DNA of 62,467 bases from Candidatus Hinthialibacter antarcticus. GTDB lineage: Bacteria > Hinthialibacterota > Hinthialibacteria > Hinthialibacterales > Hinthialibacteraceae. The first letter of the stretch is position 1. Each line of letters begins with the position of its first letter. A model generated the notes under the pieces. The model saw nothing but the letters and a program-made list of their open reading frames with translations. It did no database searches and was not told the origin of the DNA. Positions 47,294 to 56,726 of the stretch are shown here, piece after piece. The stretch lies in assembly GCA_030765645.1 (NCBI GenBank), contig JAVCCE010000067.1, positions 1-62,467 on the forward strand, given 5' to 3'. The position numbers were made by a program, and so were the translations under genes.

Positions 47294-48604
47294 CTACTGT
47301 TCGGAGCGCTCGCGGAAGAACATGTTGGTGCGTTGATCGGGGCGGAAACCGCGGTCGCCGGGTTGGCGTCCCAGGCGCCGGTTTTGGGCCGGGTTGAATT
47401 GGCCGGTCGGGTCGATCATGGACGCTTTGGGGTCGGAGCGCAACACAATTGGCGCTACGCCGCGAATGGTCTTTTTGATTTTTCGCCCTTCGGTGATGCT
47501 TTCAAACTCAATGTCAACAATCACGCGGACCGCGCCGTCATAGGTTCGGCCTGGAACAAAAGCCAACATGCGGTCTTCTTCTAATGTTTCGATGAAGTCC
47601 GCTTCGCGGTCAGTAATCGATTGGTCAAACCCGCTGCCAATTTTAAAGGAACGAATATAGCCCACGTCTTGGGTCGCGCCCTTGTCGTCAATGTTGATGC
47701 GGATGCGCGCGTTGGGGTCGATGCGAGTGATATCCATTGGCTTGCCGTCAGAGCCGATGACCTGGACGTTCAGATAGGACAATTGGCGCGGCCCGGCAGC
47801 GTTGGCGAAATCGTCGGGGCTGACCGTTAACAATGGCGGGTTGGCGATGACTTGCACCGACTGCGCCATCAACTTCGGCGTCGGCGTCGGGGTCGGCGTT
47901 CCAGCGCGCGGGGTGGGTTCCGGCGTAGGCGGCGTACGGTCAGGTAAAGGAGGCTGCTCTGGAGTTGGCGTTGGAATTGGGGTCGGGGTGTTTTCGTCTG
48001 AACCGCCCGTGGAAGGCCGTAGCACAAAGTTATCAACATGCCCAATTGATGTGGGGTTGGTTCCCGTAAATTCAATTCGGATCAAATTGCTGGCGGCGCC
48101 GTTTGATGTCGATAACCCGGGTACCGGACGAAATATCTCTGAAATGGCTTTTTGTTCGGCGTCGCCGGGAGTGGTCGGAAATGTTAACACTTCGTCGTCA
48201 CCGACAAACACTTTAAATTGTCCGCTGATGACGTGGGCGCAAAATTCAACGCGATAGAAGTTTTGTCCTGAGAGCGTGTCGGTATTCGGCTCTTGCACAA
48301 TACTGTTGCCGTCTACAAAAACAGCGAAGTGATTTTGGATCAAGTTATTATCTGCGTCGACGTCAGGGCCGAGTTCTGTGCCCGTGGTGGCCGGGCTGTT
48401 GGTCATGATCCAACCCAGGGGGGGTGTGTCGCCTTCGAGGGACGTTTCAAAGTCCCAGTTTTTGGTCAAGTTGTTAAATGGCTCATCTCCGCCAATGCAG
48501 GAGTTGGTGGTGTAGACTTGGTCGACGCCGAATTGTCCATACGCCAGCAGGCCTGAGCCGACGATTAGGCAAATCCCGATCAGATAGAGGGCTTTTGCTC
48601 TCAT
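47294..48604 (-). CDS. Secreted protein with Pro/Thr-rich linker, unknown function
   Basis: 436 residues. Signal peptide (MRAKALYLIGICLIVGSGLLAYG). Residues 40-200 form a beta-rich N-terminal domain like a carbohydrate-binding or jelly-roll module (NWDFETSLEGDTPPLGWIM start; RIEFTGTN-x-TSIGHVDNFVL end). A linker of about 45 residues is nearly all Thr-Pro pairs with Glu/Arg. The second domain (about 245-400) contains VQVIANPPLLTVSPDDF and ADFIETLEEDRMLAFVPG. The C-terminus is Arg-rich. It follows gspK by 119 bases with AAGGA before its ATG and shares the terminator, so it is likely the last gene of the operon, perhaps a structural or substrate protein of that machine. Confidence 0.75.
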   Translation of the reverse strand: MRAKALYLIGICLIVGSGLLAYGQFGVDQVYTTNSCIGGDEPFNNLTKNWDFETSLEGDTPPLGWIMTNSPATTGTELGPDVDADNNLIQNHFAVFVDGNSIVQEPNTDTLSGQNFYRVEFCAHVISGQFKVFVGDDEVLTFPTTPGDAEQKAISEIFRPVPGLSTSNGAASNLIRIEFTGTNPTSIGHVDNFVLRPSTGGSDENTPTPIPTPTPEQPPLPDRTPPTPEPTPRAGTPTPTPTPKLMAQSVQVIANPPLLTVSPDDFANAAGPRQLSYLNVQVIGSDGKPMDITRIDPNARIRINIDDKGATQDVGYIRSFKIGSGFDQSITDREADFIETLEEDRMLAFVPGRTYDGAVRVIVDIEFESITEGRKIKKTIRGVAPIVLRSDPKASMIDPTGQFNPAQNRRLGRQPGDRGFRPDQRTNMFFRERSEQ

Positions 48605-48723
48605 GGTATTGTCCTTCCGTTCCTCACGTCTGGCGCACCGTCTTCATTTGTACAATAGCGCGAAACCAGACATTTCGTCAATTTTCGATTTACAAACTTC
48701 TTGTTGAGACTGGCTCCGTCTTC

Positions 48724-51700
48724 TTATTCTGAAACGTAGACGGTCTCCAGTTTCCGTTGCGCGATGATATTGCCGTCGCTGTCAAATATGCGGCCTTGGG
48801 CAAGAATGCCGAATGCGCGTGATTTGACGGTGATTAAATTTGAGATTCGGTTCATCAATGCTTCCATGTCTTCGGTGGTCAGTTCGCGTCCCAGTTCTGC
48901 ATTGAGCCGATCACGCAGATCGCCGGGCAAGTCGGGCTTACCGTCAAGCGTCCGGTCGACCGGGCGGCGCAACGCAGCGGAAAAGCGCTCGCGGCGACGC
49001 AGGTGCGTCAACTGCGACATCAATGTTCCGATGTCGGCGTAGGGGCCGTCGTCGGGGGCGACCACGGGTGTGCTCAAATATACGTTATCGAAATCAAGTT
49101 GCGTATCCAAAATGTCCAACGGCTTTAAGTTCAATTTGTTAAAGCGGCGTTGCACAATGTCATCGAAGTTTTTGAAAAAGCGGAACTCGCGGCCCACGCC
49201 CATAAACTTAAACTCTGACATGGTGTCAACATTTTGGTACGCCGTACGAAGCCGATTGGCGTCGTTGCTGAGCATGTCGTCGTTCAAACCTTGTACGCCG
49301 AAACTCATGTCGCGGCCTGTGGGTTGGCGGCCTTCGATAATGAAGTCGGCGACCAAGTTGTTGAACAGTGAGCGTTCGATCAGCGGTTCAATCTGGCCGG
49401 GAGCGATTGGCGGCGTGCTGGGCAGGGCCGACAGCACTTCGCGCGACGCGGTGTTGACATTGATCTTGCCGGGCAGAATGCCGTTCAGTCCAGTGGTCAC
49501 CATGTTATACAACTGAGTATATTGGTTTTCCCATTGGTCGAGGCGTTCGCGTTGCGCCAATTGCAAGCGGCGCGGTTCGTCGTTGGTTGACCGTTGCGCC
49601 AATTGCGGGTTGGGCATGATCTGACCGCGCTCCATGGCGGCGTCTTCGAGCCGTTGGGGAATAATCGGCGTGTTGATGGTTTCAAATTTATTGCCGGTAT
49701 GCAAGCGCGAAATCTCGCCGATGGTCGCCAGCGGGCCGTTTTTCACATACGCGGTATTGTCGATGATATCGAGCGGATCGCGCGAGCTGCCGCGCAGGTC
49801 GAGACGGCGACGCGGATAGGCGGGGACGTAACCGCTGTTGTCCCAACCGGGCGTTCCGGCGATCAGACGTTGGAACGCGTCGGGATCATTCTTGCGGCGT
49901 TGGCCTTCGCCTTTGACGCGGCCAAATAACTCGATGCCCTTGAAGAAGTAATTATCGTCCGCCACCGAACCTAAATCGGTTCGGGTGGTTCCAGCGGCTT
50001 CATAAAACCCGTCGCCGTCTTCATCGGTGATGGGGAACGGAACGCGGTTGTCTAAATCGGGCCGATTGGCGACATTTAATACGCGGTTCAGCGGCATTTT
50101 TAAGTCTGGCGTACTTTTGCGCATGACCACGGTGATTTCGACCATCGGTTCTGAGTCGGTGTCATTGCGAAGATCCTGCCACAATTCGCGGTCTTCTTTG
50201 CGCAGGTCGACCGTAAACGCGGTGTCGCCGTTGCGTAATTTCGCAAAGATGGGAACCTTGCTGCGCCGTTGTCCGGCGGGCTGATAAATATTGTCGGGGT
50301 TGGCTTCGATGTCTGCATCGTCATTGAGCGGGTTGCTGCCCGGGTCGATGATGCGAAACGCTGGTTCGATTAACACTTCGCCGACAGGCATATCAAACGG
50401 AATGCGGTCGCCGGGGTTCGCCGCGATACGGATGTTGCCGCCATCGTTTACCAAAATTCTCTCACGTGCGACGTATTGGCGTCCTAAGACACGCACGGTG
50501 AATTGGTCGTCGATGTTGGGGTCGTATCCCGCGCGTGTCAATTCACGCAAGCCCATACGCCAGACGAACGCTGTATAGCGAACGTCAGAGATGCGGTTCG
50601 GGCGTACATTCAGCAGGTTCTCAAAGCCGCCCAGCGTATCATAGAAAATGACTTTCTCGGCGCCGTCTTGAATGGCGGCTTCTTTCATCATGGAGGCGGA
50701 GCGTTCGAGGTTGCGGACCAGGTTGCGGTCGCCGCGCGCCATCTCTCTTGGGTAATCGAAGTAGTCGCCGATGAAGTCCCAGCCGTTCCACCAGGAATCT
50801 TTAAAGGAGGCGGCTAGGCCCGCCATGTCGCGGTCGACGAAGCGTTCGAGATCATCGCGAACAAAGTCGGTTTCAAGGCCGCGCGTACGGTCAGCGTAAC
50901 CGCCGATGGTATTGCGCCGGAGCTGGCCGGTGCGGCGGTTGGGCTGCATGTCGATGACGATGGCGTCTTTCGCGTCTAACTTGATGCTTGACGGAACCGA
51001 GCGGACGCCGCGTACTTTCCAGTCGGCGGGGCTGACGTCGAAATTGGTTTCAAAGTAGGTGGGGTCGGTGCGCTCGAATGATTCCATGCCCTTGTAGCCG
51101 GGCAGCGCAACGACGTCGATTCCCGCGCCGTTTTCTTGAATGTCAACAATGGCGTTGTTAAACGTGGTGCGGTACGTAAACGAGTCAACGTAATTGCCCG
51201 CCGGATCATAAAGGCTGATCTTCTTTTCGCGCGGATTATGCGTGAGTACGTCTTCTTGATAATCAAACAAACGGAAGCCGAGATCGCCCAATTGCGCGTT
51301 AGGGAACAAGCGGTCGGGGTCTAAGAAATCGTCGATGCTGTCTCCGATGGCTTGTTCTTCGATTTCCACCAGTAGAGGAACCAGGATGCGGTCTTCGGCT
51401 TCAGTTTCGAGTTTGGCGTAATTGTCAGTCAAGAAACTACGGAACCCTGCCAGATTGTTGACCAGCAGCATCTTGTTGTCTTCGAGGCGCAGTTCTTCGT
51501 TGCTGAGCGGGTTGCCCAAGCGGTCTTCCGCTAACAACGGCTCGGAGGGGACGCCCGCGCCGGGCAGCCCTTCGCCTTGCTTTAATTCAAGGCCGGTGTC
51601 ATCGGCCCATGCGGGTTTCATGCGGGCGATGATGGAATTTTCGTCATCATCAGGAATCATATAATGTCCATAGGGCGTGGTGATCGTCCAGCCGGACATG

Positions 51701-54700
51701 TTTATATCTTCGAGGCCCAGATTGACCAACTCGACGTATTGCGCATAAGGATTGATGAGTTCGATGCGGTCGATGGACGTTACATAATGGTTGTCTGGTC
51801 TCGGATCGGCTTCGTCAATCGGCGCCGCTTCGATGCGCAGGCTTAATTTTCCATTAGAACGCACCTGGACGCGGCCTACGCGGGGGTCTGAAAAGCGTTC
51901 GCTGAAATCAGGCGCGTTTCCCGGCCACCAACTCAGGCGGTAGGGAAGTATTAATTCAGAGGGTTGGTCGATGCCGTTGTTCCATTGCGCTGTATCGCGG
52001 CGAATGACTTCTTTGGTGAATGGGTCGGCAATCAAACTGATCTCTTGCAGCGTACCGTCGCTTGCGATGACATGTTTGTCGCTTTTAACGGGGAACGGCG
52101 CTCTCGAACCATTGAAGTAATAAGAGACTAATGGGTTGAGTTCATGTTTTGGGTGTAGATAGATGACAACGTCATAGTAGCCTTCTGGAATGTTTTCGAA
52201 ATTCCAGGTGGCGATTTCAGGTTGAATGCCGATGGTGGTATCTATTAACAGTTGCGGTCTGACGTTGGTGACCATGAAGATGGTCGCTGGCGCCATCGCG
52301 TCTAAATTCGCCAGAGAGAATACTGGGTTGAAGGTGTTAACAAAGCCATTGGGCAAGAACATGTGAGGGAAGGTCTCGCCCGTGATCGGGCTGGGCGCCA
52401 GGCCCCAGTTGGTGTCTACCGGATAGTTCGGTAATGGAATTTGACCATCGTCTTGAAACCCGCCGCCTCGGCGGCCCGGCTCGAAACGGTTGCGCTTCAT
52501 GGTTGCGACGGGACGTATGCTTGGATTGGTTGGATCATATTCGATTGACTCGAAGACGTCTTCCATTTCCAGGCGGATAACCGGCTTGGCCATGACTTCG
52601 TTGATGCGAATCGATTCAACGCCTTCAAACGTGATTTCCATACCGGTTTGAGGCGGGTTCGGCAGCAACAACCGCATTTGCTCCTCGAACAATTCGAGTT
52701 CGCGGCTGCCCCGGTTGGGGCCGGCCAGGAGGCGCGAGTGCATACGGAACGCGCGCTGGCGGCTTGAGAACAGATTAAAGGTTTGGCGCGTGACCGGGTC
52801 AGACAAGACAATGTCGTCTTCGCTTTTGCCTAACAGTTGGCGGACATCGCGTTCTTCGGTCGGGGTGTAGGGCGCCCAGGTGTCGATGGAGTCAAACAGA
52901 TTGAGCGCGATTTGAAATTCGGGCGGATCTTCGTCCATGCGCCCGTCTTCGTCGTCGTCGTACGCGGCGATGTAGCGTTCGCCGACTTCATCGACTTCGC
53001 CGTCGCTATCATTGTCAACGCCGTCCATTTCGGGCGCGTACATCGCGGCCAAAACCTGCGGGTCATAAAAATCAGCATAGCCATCGTAATCATCGTCGGC
53101 GAAATTGGTGACGACCATATCGTCGCGGCGTTGCGGTTCTGCAATGATATCGCCTTCGGGGGTATCTTCGTCCGCATCAATATCAGCGCCCAAACCGGGG
53201 AAACCGTCGCCGGAGAGGTCGCCCCAGGCGTCTTCGCTGACGTGCCATTCGGGGTCGAACGCCAAAAGGCCGTCGCCGTTAAAGTCGCCCAAATCGTCGA
53301 CCAGTCCGTCTTTGTCGTCGTCTTGACCGTTGCCTTCGATGTTCATGCCCGAGCGAAATTCGCGGTCGTTTTCGTTGCGGTAGCGTCCGTCAAAGCTATC
53401 TTCATTTTGATCAAGGGGTAGACGGCGTAAGCGCCCATCGTTGTCGTCGCCGCCGCGGGCTTCATCTTCAAGGCTGCCGTCCTGGTCGTCGTCAATGCCG
53501 TTTTCTAATGTGAGGGGCGAACCCACGTCCGGTTCCGCAAATCCGTCGAAGTCGCCGCTGGGGTAGAAGTTGCCGTCCCAGTCGTCGGAGGGTTCATCAA
53601 CCAGGCCGTCGCCGTCGTCGTCGATGCCATTGGGTTTTCCGTTCAGCACGTCCGATTCGGCTTCGGGCTGCCAATCGTTATCCTGGTCAACTTGCAGGGC
53701 GAACAGGTCTTCGATGCGCAGCGGCGGGCTGTATTGAAAATCAGCGATGATGTCTATACCGCTGCTGCTGCCGCCTTGCGTCCAGGTGTCTTGTGCGCGC
53801 CAGTTGTAACCGGCGTTGGGGTTGATTTTTCCTACTTCATTGAATCCACTGGAAAGCGGGCCGGAAATTTCATCGGACTGGCTCCAGATGGTGGTAGAGT
53901 CGCGCAGGATTTTAAATAAACTCGGCGGCGGCGATTGAATGCGCGGCGGAACTCCGCCAGTGTCGCCGTTGATGAAGGTCAACAGGTTGAGGTCTTCATG
54001 GGTCGAGAAGGGGCGGTCGTCGCCCTTCGGCCTGTATACATTAAATTCGCTGGGGTCGTCGATGCCTTCATCTTCTTCGTCGATAAAGCCGTCGCCGTCG
54101 TCGTCGATTTTGTTGCCGGGGCGAAACTGGTCTAAGTTGCCTTGTTTTTGGTCGATGGCCTGTGAAATCGGCGAACCGCTAGTGCTGATGGTGGTTGCGC
54201 CGATGTACGTTTCGTCTTCTTCATTGGTAAGCCCATCATCGTCGTCGTCGAGGTTATTGCCGACAATGGCGAAGGGCTCGCCGTTAAAGGTTTGGGTGTC
54301 AAATACATTGCTCATTTTTTGAATATCAAGAATCGTGGGCGAGTTGTTGTTATTGTCGTCGAAGCTTTCACGGCCGGGTTTGCTGTTGGTTTGACCGCCG
54401 TCGCTGGCGCTGCCGTTACGGAAATTGACGATATAGCGCGCCAGTTGCTGCGCCTCGGAGGAACTAAAAGTTCTCACGCTGTTATTGCGCGTATAAGAGA
54501 CGACCCGGTTGTAGAGAAAGACCGGCAAGTCGAGTTCGTTGGGGTGAACGCCCTGGTTATAGACGTAACTGCCGTCGAGGCCTGAGTTGTTGCCTGCATA
54601 GTTGAGGTTGATTTTGCTGGATTCATCAAACACGCCGACCAGGTCGCCGTCGTTGTCGTACCCGGTACCGTTGGGGAAGAACAACCCATCGCGGCGGCGG

Positions 54701-55329
54701 TCGGGTTGGTCTTCATCAACGCGGAAATCTTCGTCGTCATCTGAGGATGACAGCAAATCATCGCCGCCGTCGTCAACAATGCCGTCTTGGTTGTCGTCGA
54801 TGCCGCCGAGTCCGGGTTTGCCGTCGCCGCGGCCCGATTGGCCGAGTGCGCGCGAGCCAGTGACGTCGCCGCGCGGGTCTTCATCAATGCCGCGCGGGAT
54901 GGGCGTCGGCACAAACTTAATGCCCGTACGGTTGACGACGGTCGAGGGGCGCGAGTCTAACATGAAGGCGCTGGCGTCGTAGGAAATATTATTGTTTGCC
55001 TTGCCTTGATAGCCGATGTACCACGGGTCGAGTTGAGAAACATAGCGGGGTTGCAGGCGGCCCATGACGTCGTGTTGTTTGGTCGGGTCGAGGTCGTCCG
55101 CGAGCTGGGCCAATACCCCTTGCACCGCTGATTCGGCAGCTTCTTCGACGTTGACGCTGGCGGCGTAGTTCTGCACGGTGAATTCTTCCATGCGGATGGT
55201 ATAGACGAAGCCCGCCATGATCGCTGCAAAAATCGTCAGCAGCGCGGTGACTGTCAGCAGGGCGACGCCCCGTTCGGAATCCCGCCTGCGGGGTTGAATG
55301 GATTGGGCTGTGTTTCGGTCGCTCATCAT
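48724..55329 (-). CDS. Giant GspK-like minor pseudopilin with Ca-loop repeats and lamin-tail-like domain
   Basis: 2201 residues; known GspK proteins have about 300-330. N-terminus: ERG-VALLTVTALLTIFAAIMAG, cleavage before Val22 and Thr at position +5 in place of Glu, the hallmark of GspK. Then DESSKINLNYAG near 235, typical of GspK. Residues about 176-805 hold some 16 Asp-rich loops of the form G-I-D-D-D-G-D-G-x-x-D-E, with one more near 1773. Around 1190-1230, IELINPYAQYVELVNLGLEDINMSGW resembles a lamin-tail domain. Near 1955, GKINVNTASREVLSALPS is the helix-hairpin T2SSK motif. Fourth in the H-I-J-K order. Known GspK caps the I-J tip and binds calcium; that the enlarged form does the same is inference. 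AAGGAA precedes the ATG. Confidence 0.85.
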   Translation of the reverse strand: MMSDRNTAQSIQPRRRDSERGVALLTVTALLTIFAAIMAGFVYTIRMEEFTVQNYAASVNVEEAAESAVQGVLAQLADDLDPTKQHDVMGRLQPRYVSQLDPWYIGYQGKANNNISYDASAFMLDSRPSTVVNRTGIKFVPTPIPRGIDEDPRGDVTGSRALGQSGRGDGKPGLGGIDDNQDGIVDDGGDDLLSSSDDDEDFRVDEDQPDRRRDGLFFPNGTGYDNDGDLVGVFDESSKINLNYAGNNSGLDGSYVYNQGVHPNELDLPVFLYNRVVSYTRNNSVRTFSSSEAQQLARYIVNFRNGSASDGGQTNSKPGRESFDDNNNNSPTILDIQKMSNVFDTQTFNGEPFAIVGNNLDDDDDGLTNEEDETYIGATTISTSGSPISQAIDQKQGNLDQFRPGNKIDDDGDGFIDEEDEGIDDPSEFNVYRPKGDDRPFSTHEDLNLLTFINGDTGGVPPRIQSPPPSLFKILRDSTTIWSQSDEISGPLSSGFNEVGKINPNAGYNWRAQDTWTQGGSSSGIDIIADFQYSPPLRIEDLFALQVDQDNDWQPEAESDVLNGKPNGIDDDGDGLVDEPSDDWDGNFYPSGDFDGFAEPDVGSPLTLENGIDDDQDGSLEDEARGGDDNDGRLRRLPLDQNEDSFDGRYRNENDREFRSGMNIEGNGQDDDKDGLVDDLGDFNGDGLLAFDPEWHVSEDAWGDLSGDGFPGLGADIDADEDTPEGDIIAEPQRRDDMVVTNFADDDYDGYADFYDPQVLAAMYAPEMDGVDNDSDGEVDEVGERYIAAYDDDEDGRMDEDPPEFQIALNLFDSIDTWAPYTPTEERDVRQLLGKSEDDIVLSDPVTRQTFNLFSSRQRAFRMHSRLLAGPNRGSRELELFEEQMRLLLPNPPQTGMEITFEGVESIRINEVMAKPVIRLEMEDVFESIEYDPTNPSIRPVATMKRNRFEPGRRGGGFQDDGQIPLPNYPVDTNWGLAPSPITGETFPHMFLPNGFVNTFNPVFSLANLDAMAPATIFMVTNVRPQLLIDTTIGIQPEIATWNFENIPEGYYDVVIYLHPKHELNPLVSYYFNGSRAPFPVKSDKHVIASDGTLQEISLIADPFTKEVIRRDTAQWNNGIDQPSELILPYRLSWWPGNAPDFSERFSDPRVGRVQVRSNGKLSLRIEAAPIDEADPRPDNHYVTSIDRIELINPYAQYVELVNLGLEDINMSGWTITTPYGHYMIPDDDENSIIARMKPAWADDTGLELKQGEGLPGAGVPSEPLLAEDRLGNPLSNEELRLEDNKMLLVNNLAGFRSFLTDNYAKLETEAEDRILVPLLVEIEEQAIGDSIDDFLDPDRLFPNAQLGDLGFRLFDYQEDVLTHNPREKKISLYDPAGNYVDSFTYRTTFNNAIVDIQENGAGIDVVALPGYKGMESFERTDPTYFETNFDVSPADWKVRGVRSVPSSIKLDAKDAIVIDMQPNRRTGQLRRNTIGGYADRTRGLETDFVRDDLERFVDRDMAGLAASFKDSWWNGWDFIGDYFDYPREMARGDRNLVRNLERSASMMKEAAIQDGAEKVIFYDTLGGFENLLNVRPNRISDVRYTAFVWRMGLRELTRAGYDPNIDDQFTVRVLGRQYVARERILVNDGGNIRIAANPGDRIPFDMPVGEVLIEPAFRIIDPGSNPLNDDADIEANPDNIYQPAGQRRSKVPIFAKLRNGDTAFTVDLRKEDRELWQDLRNDTDSEPMVEITVVMRKSTPDLKMPLNRVLNVANRPDLDNRVPFPITDEDGDGFYEAAGTTRTDLGSVADDNYFFKGIELFGRVKGEGQRRKNDPDAFQRLIAGTPGWDNSGYVPAYPRRRLDLRGSSRDPLDIIDNTAYVKNGPLATIGEISRLHTGNKFETINTPIIPQRLEDAAMERGQIMPNPQLAQRSTNDEPRRLQLAQRERLDQWENQYTQLYNMVTTGLNGILPGKINVNTASREVLSALPSTPPIAPGQIEPLIERSLFNNLVADFIIEGRQPTGRDMSFGVQGLNDDMLSNDANRLRTAYQNVDTMSEFKFMGVGREFRFFKNFDDIVQRRFNKLNLKPLDILDTQLDFDNVYLSTPVVAPDDGPYADIGTLMSQLTHLRRRERFSAALRRPVDRTLDGKPDLPGDLRDRLNAELGRELTTEDMEALMNRISNLITVKSRAFGILAQGRIFDSDGNIIAQRKLETVYVSE

Positions 55330-55440
55330 TCTGCGTTCCTTTACTCACACCTGTACTTAGAGTCTTGCTTAGGTTTCATCAAAGGTCGGCGGGCGAAGCC
55401 CGCTTGTTCGCCGCGTTGGCTTCAGCGCCCGGCTCGGCGT

Positions 55441-56700
55441 TTAGAGGCCAATGCTGCGGTAGTTGTTCGGTATAAACACGCGGGTGGTGTATGGTTGGGG
55501 CGGATCGGTTCGCTTGCGGTCTTGTACGAATAACGTAATTTCGACCATATTGGGCAAACCGTCCGTCCGTTTCAATACCCGGTCGCGTACTTCGCGATAC
55601 TCCAAGTTATTCAATAGTAATTGTGGGTTTGTGACCAAAAATCCATTGCCAGCCCCTTGGCGTGGATACATGTCGTCGGGTTCATTGACGATGATGTTTT
55701 GGAACCCGCGCCGGTTGCTGCCTTCTATGCTGCTATTGGCGGCGAAATCATTGAATAAGGCCGAATCAGGCAACACCACTGCAGTTTCGCGCGATGAATC
55801 CCATTCGGTGGTCCAGCGCCAGCCGCCCCGGTTGTAGTCGTAATACCAGTAACGAAAACGCAGACCGCGAATGTTGTACGCCAGCGCTTCAAAGATTTTT
55901 CCCGGTGAATTGTTCGACTGGACGTTTCGCGCGTCCAAACTGCCAAACTTAGCGCCGTGGTCCCAATTTTCGATAGAGGTTTTAACCATGTTGGCGCTGA
56001 CGTTGACGCCGATGGGAAGAATCGGCGGCAAGAGCCGCTCGCGCGATTGGTTGTCGATGAATTGGCCGAAGTCGCCGATTTCGGTGGCGTCATTGCCTCC
56101 GCCGTTGAGCGAAAGGGTTTGTCCGCGGCGAATCAAGCGCGTTCCAGTGGGGTCGAGGCCGTACGAGATTTCTTGCAGAATAACGTCGCCGGAATTTTCG
56201 ACCGCGCTGACGAAATGCAAAATGTCGCTGGGGACGGCGCCCAGGTCTTCGTCGACCAGTTCGTCGCCGTCGTTGTCGAGGCCGTCAAGAATTTCTTCGT
56301 CTTCATCGCCGTCGCCGTCTTCATCTTTGAAAGCGCCGGGTACGTTGTCGTCGTTGCCATTGTCAACAATCAGATCGCGGTGGATGCCCGCGAAGCGAAA
56401 GCGCGGCCCGGTGGGGTTTTGTTGTCCTGGAATCACGGCGATCACGGAGTCAGGCGTTAAGTAAGCCGCGCGGATTTCCGCCGAGATGAACCCCAAGGCG
56501 CTGCGCGCGGTTTCGTTCATTTCGAGGCGGTTGACGGCGATGTCGCGGGCGCCCAATACCGAACGGAAGGTTTGCGCCGCCATGCCGGCCAGAATCGAAA
56601 TGACCGCGACGGAGACTAAGAGTTCCACCAACGTGAAGCCCAATCGTTTGTCGATTGTCTTCGGGCTGCGCGGAATGGGAAACGGGTTTGCGTTCATCAT
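55441..56700 (-). CDS. GspJ-like minor pseudopilin with short Asp-rich insert
   Basis: 419 residues; typical GspJ has about 200. Prepilin signal R-L-G-F-T-L-V-E-L-L-V-S, cut before Phe22, Glu at +5. After the helix, NRLEMNETARSALGFISAEIR is GspJ-like. Residues about 115-150 carry KDEDGDGDEDEE and GLDNDGDELVDED, two or three calcium-type loops. The frame opens at TTG 56712, but the AAGGAC at 56709-56704 is the ribosome binding site for ATG 56700 or 56697. A perfect small hairpin lies in the 111-base gap before gspK (55389-55403). Confidence 0.85.
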   Translation of the reverse strand: MMNANPFPIPRSPKTIDKRLGFTLVELLVSVAVISILAGMAAQTFRSVLGARDIAVNRLEMNETARSALGFISAEIRAAYLTPDSVIAVIPGQQNPTGPRFRFAGIHRDLIVDNGNDDNVPGAFKDEDGDGDEDEEILDGLDNDGDELVDEDLGAVPSDILHFVSAVENSGDVILQEISYGLDPTGTRLIRRGQTLSLNGGGNDATEIGDFGQFIDNQSRERLLPPILPIGVNVSANMVKTSIENWDHGAKFGSLDARNVQSNNSPGKIFEALAYNIRGLRFRYWYYDYNRGGWRWTTEWDSSRETAVVLPDSALFNDFAANSSIEGSNRRGFQNIIVNEPDDMYPRQGAGNGFLVTNPQLLLNNLEYREVRDRVLKRTDGLPNMVEITLFVQDRKRTDPPQPYTTRVFIPNNYRSIGL

Positions 56701-56726
56701 CACGTCCTTCAATCTTCCTGGTTCGC

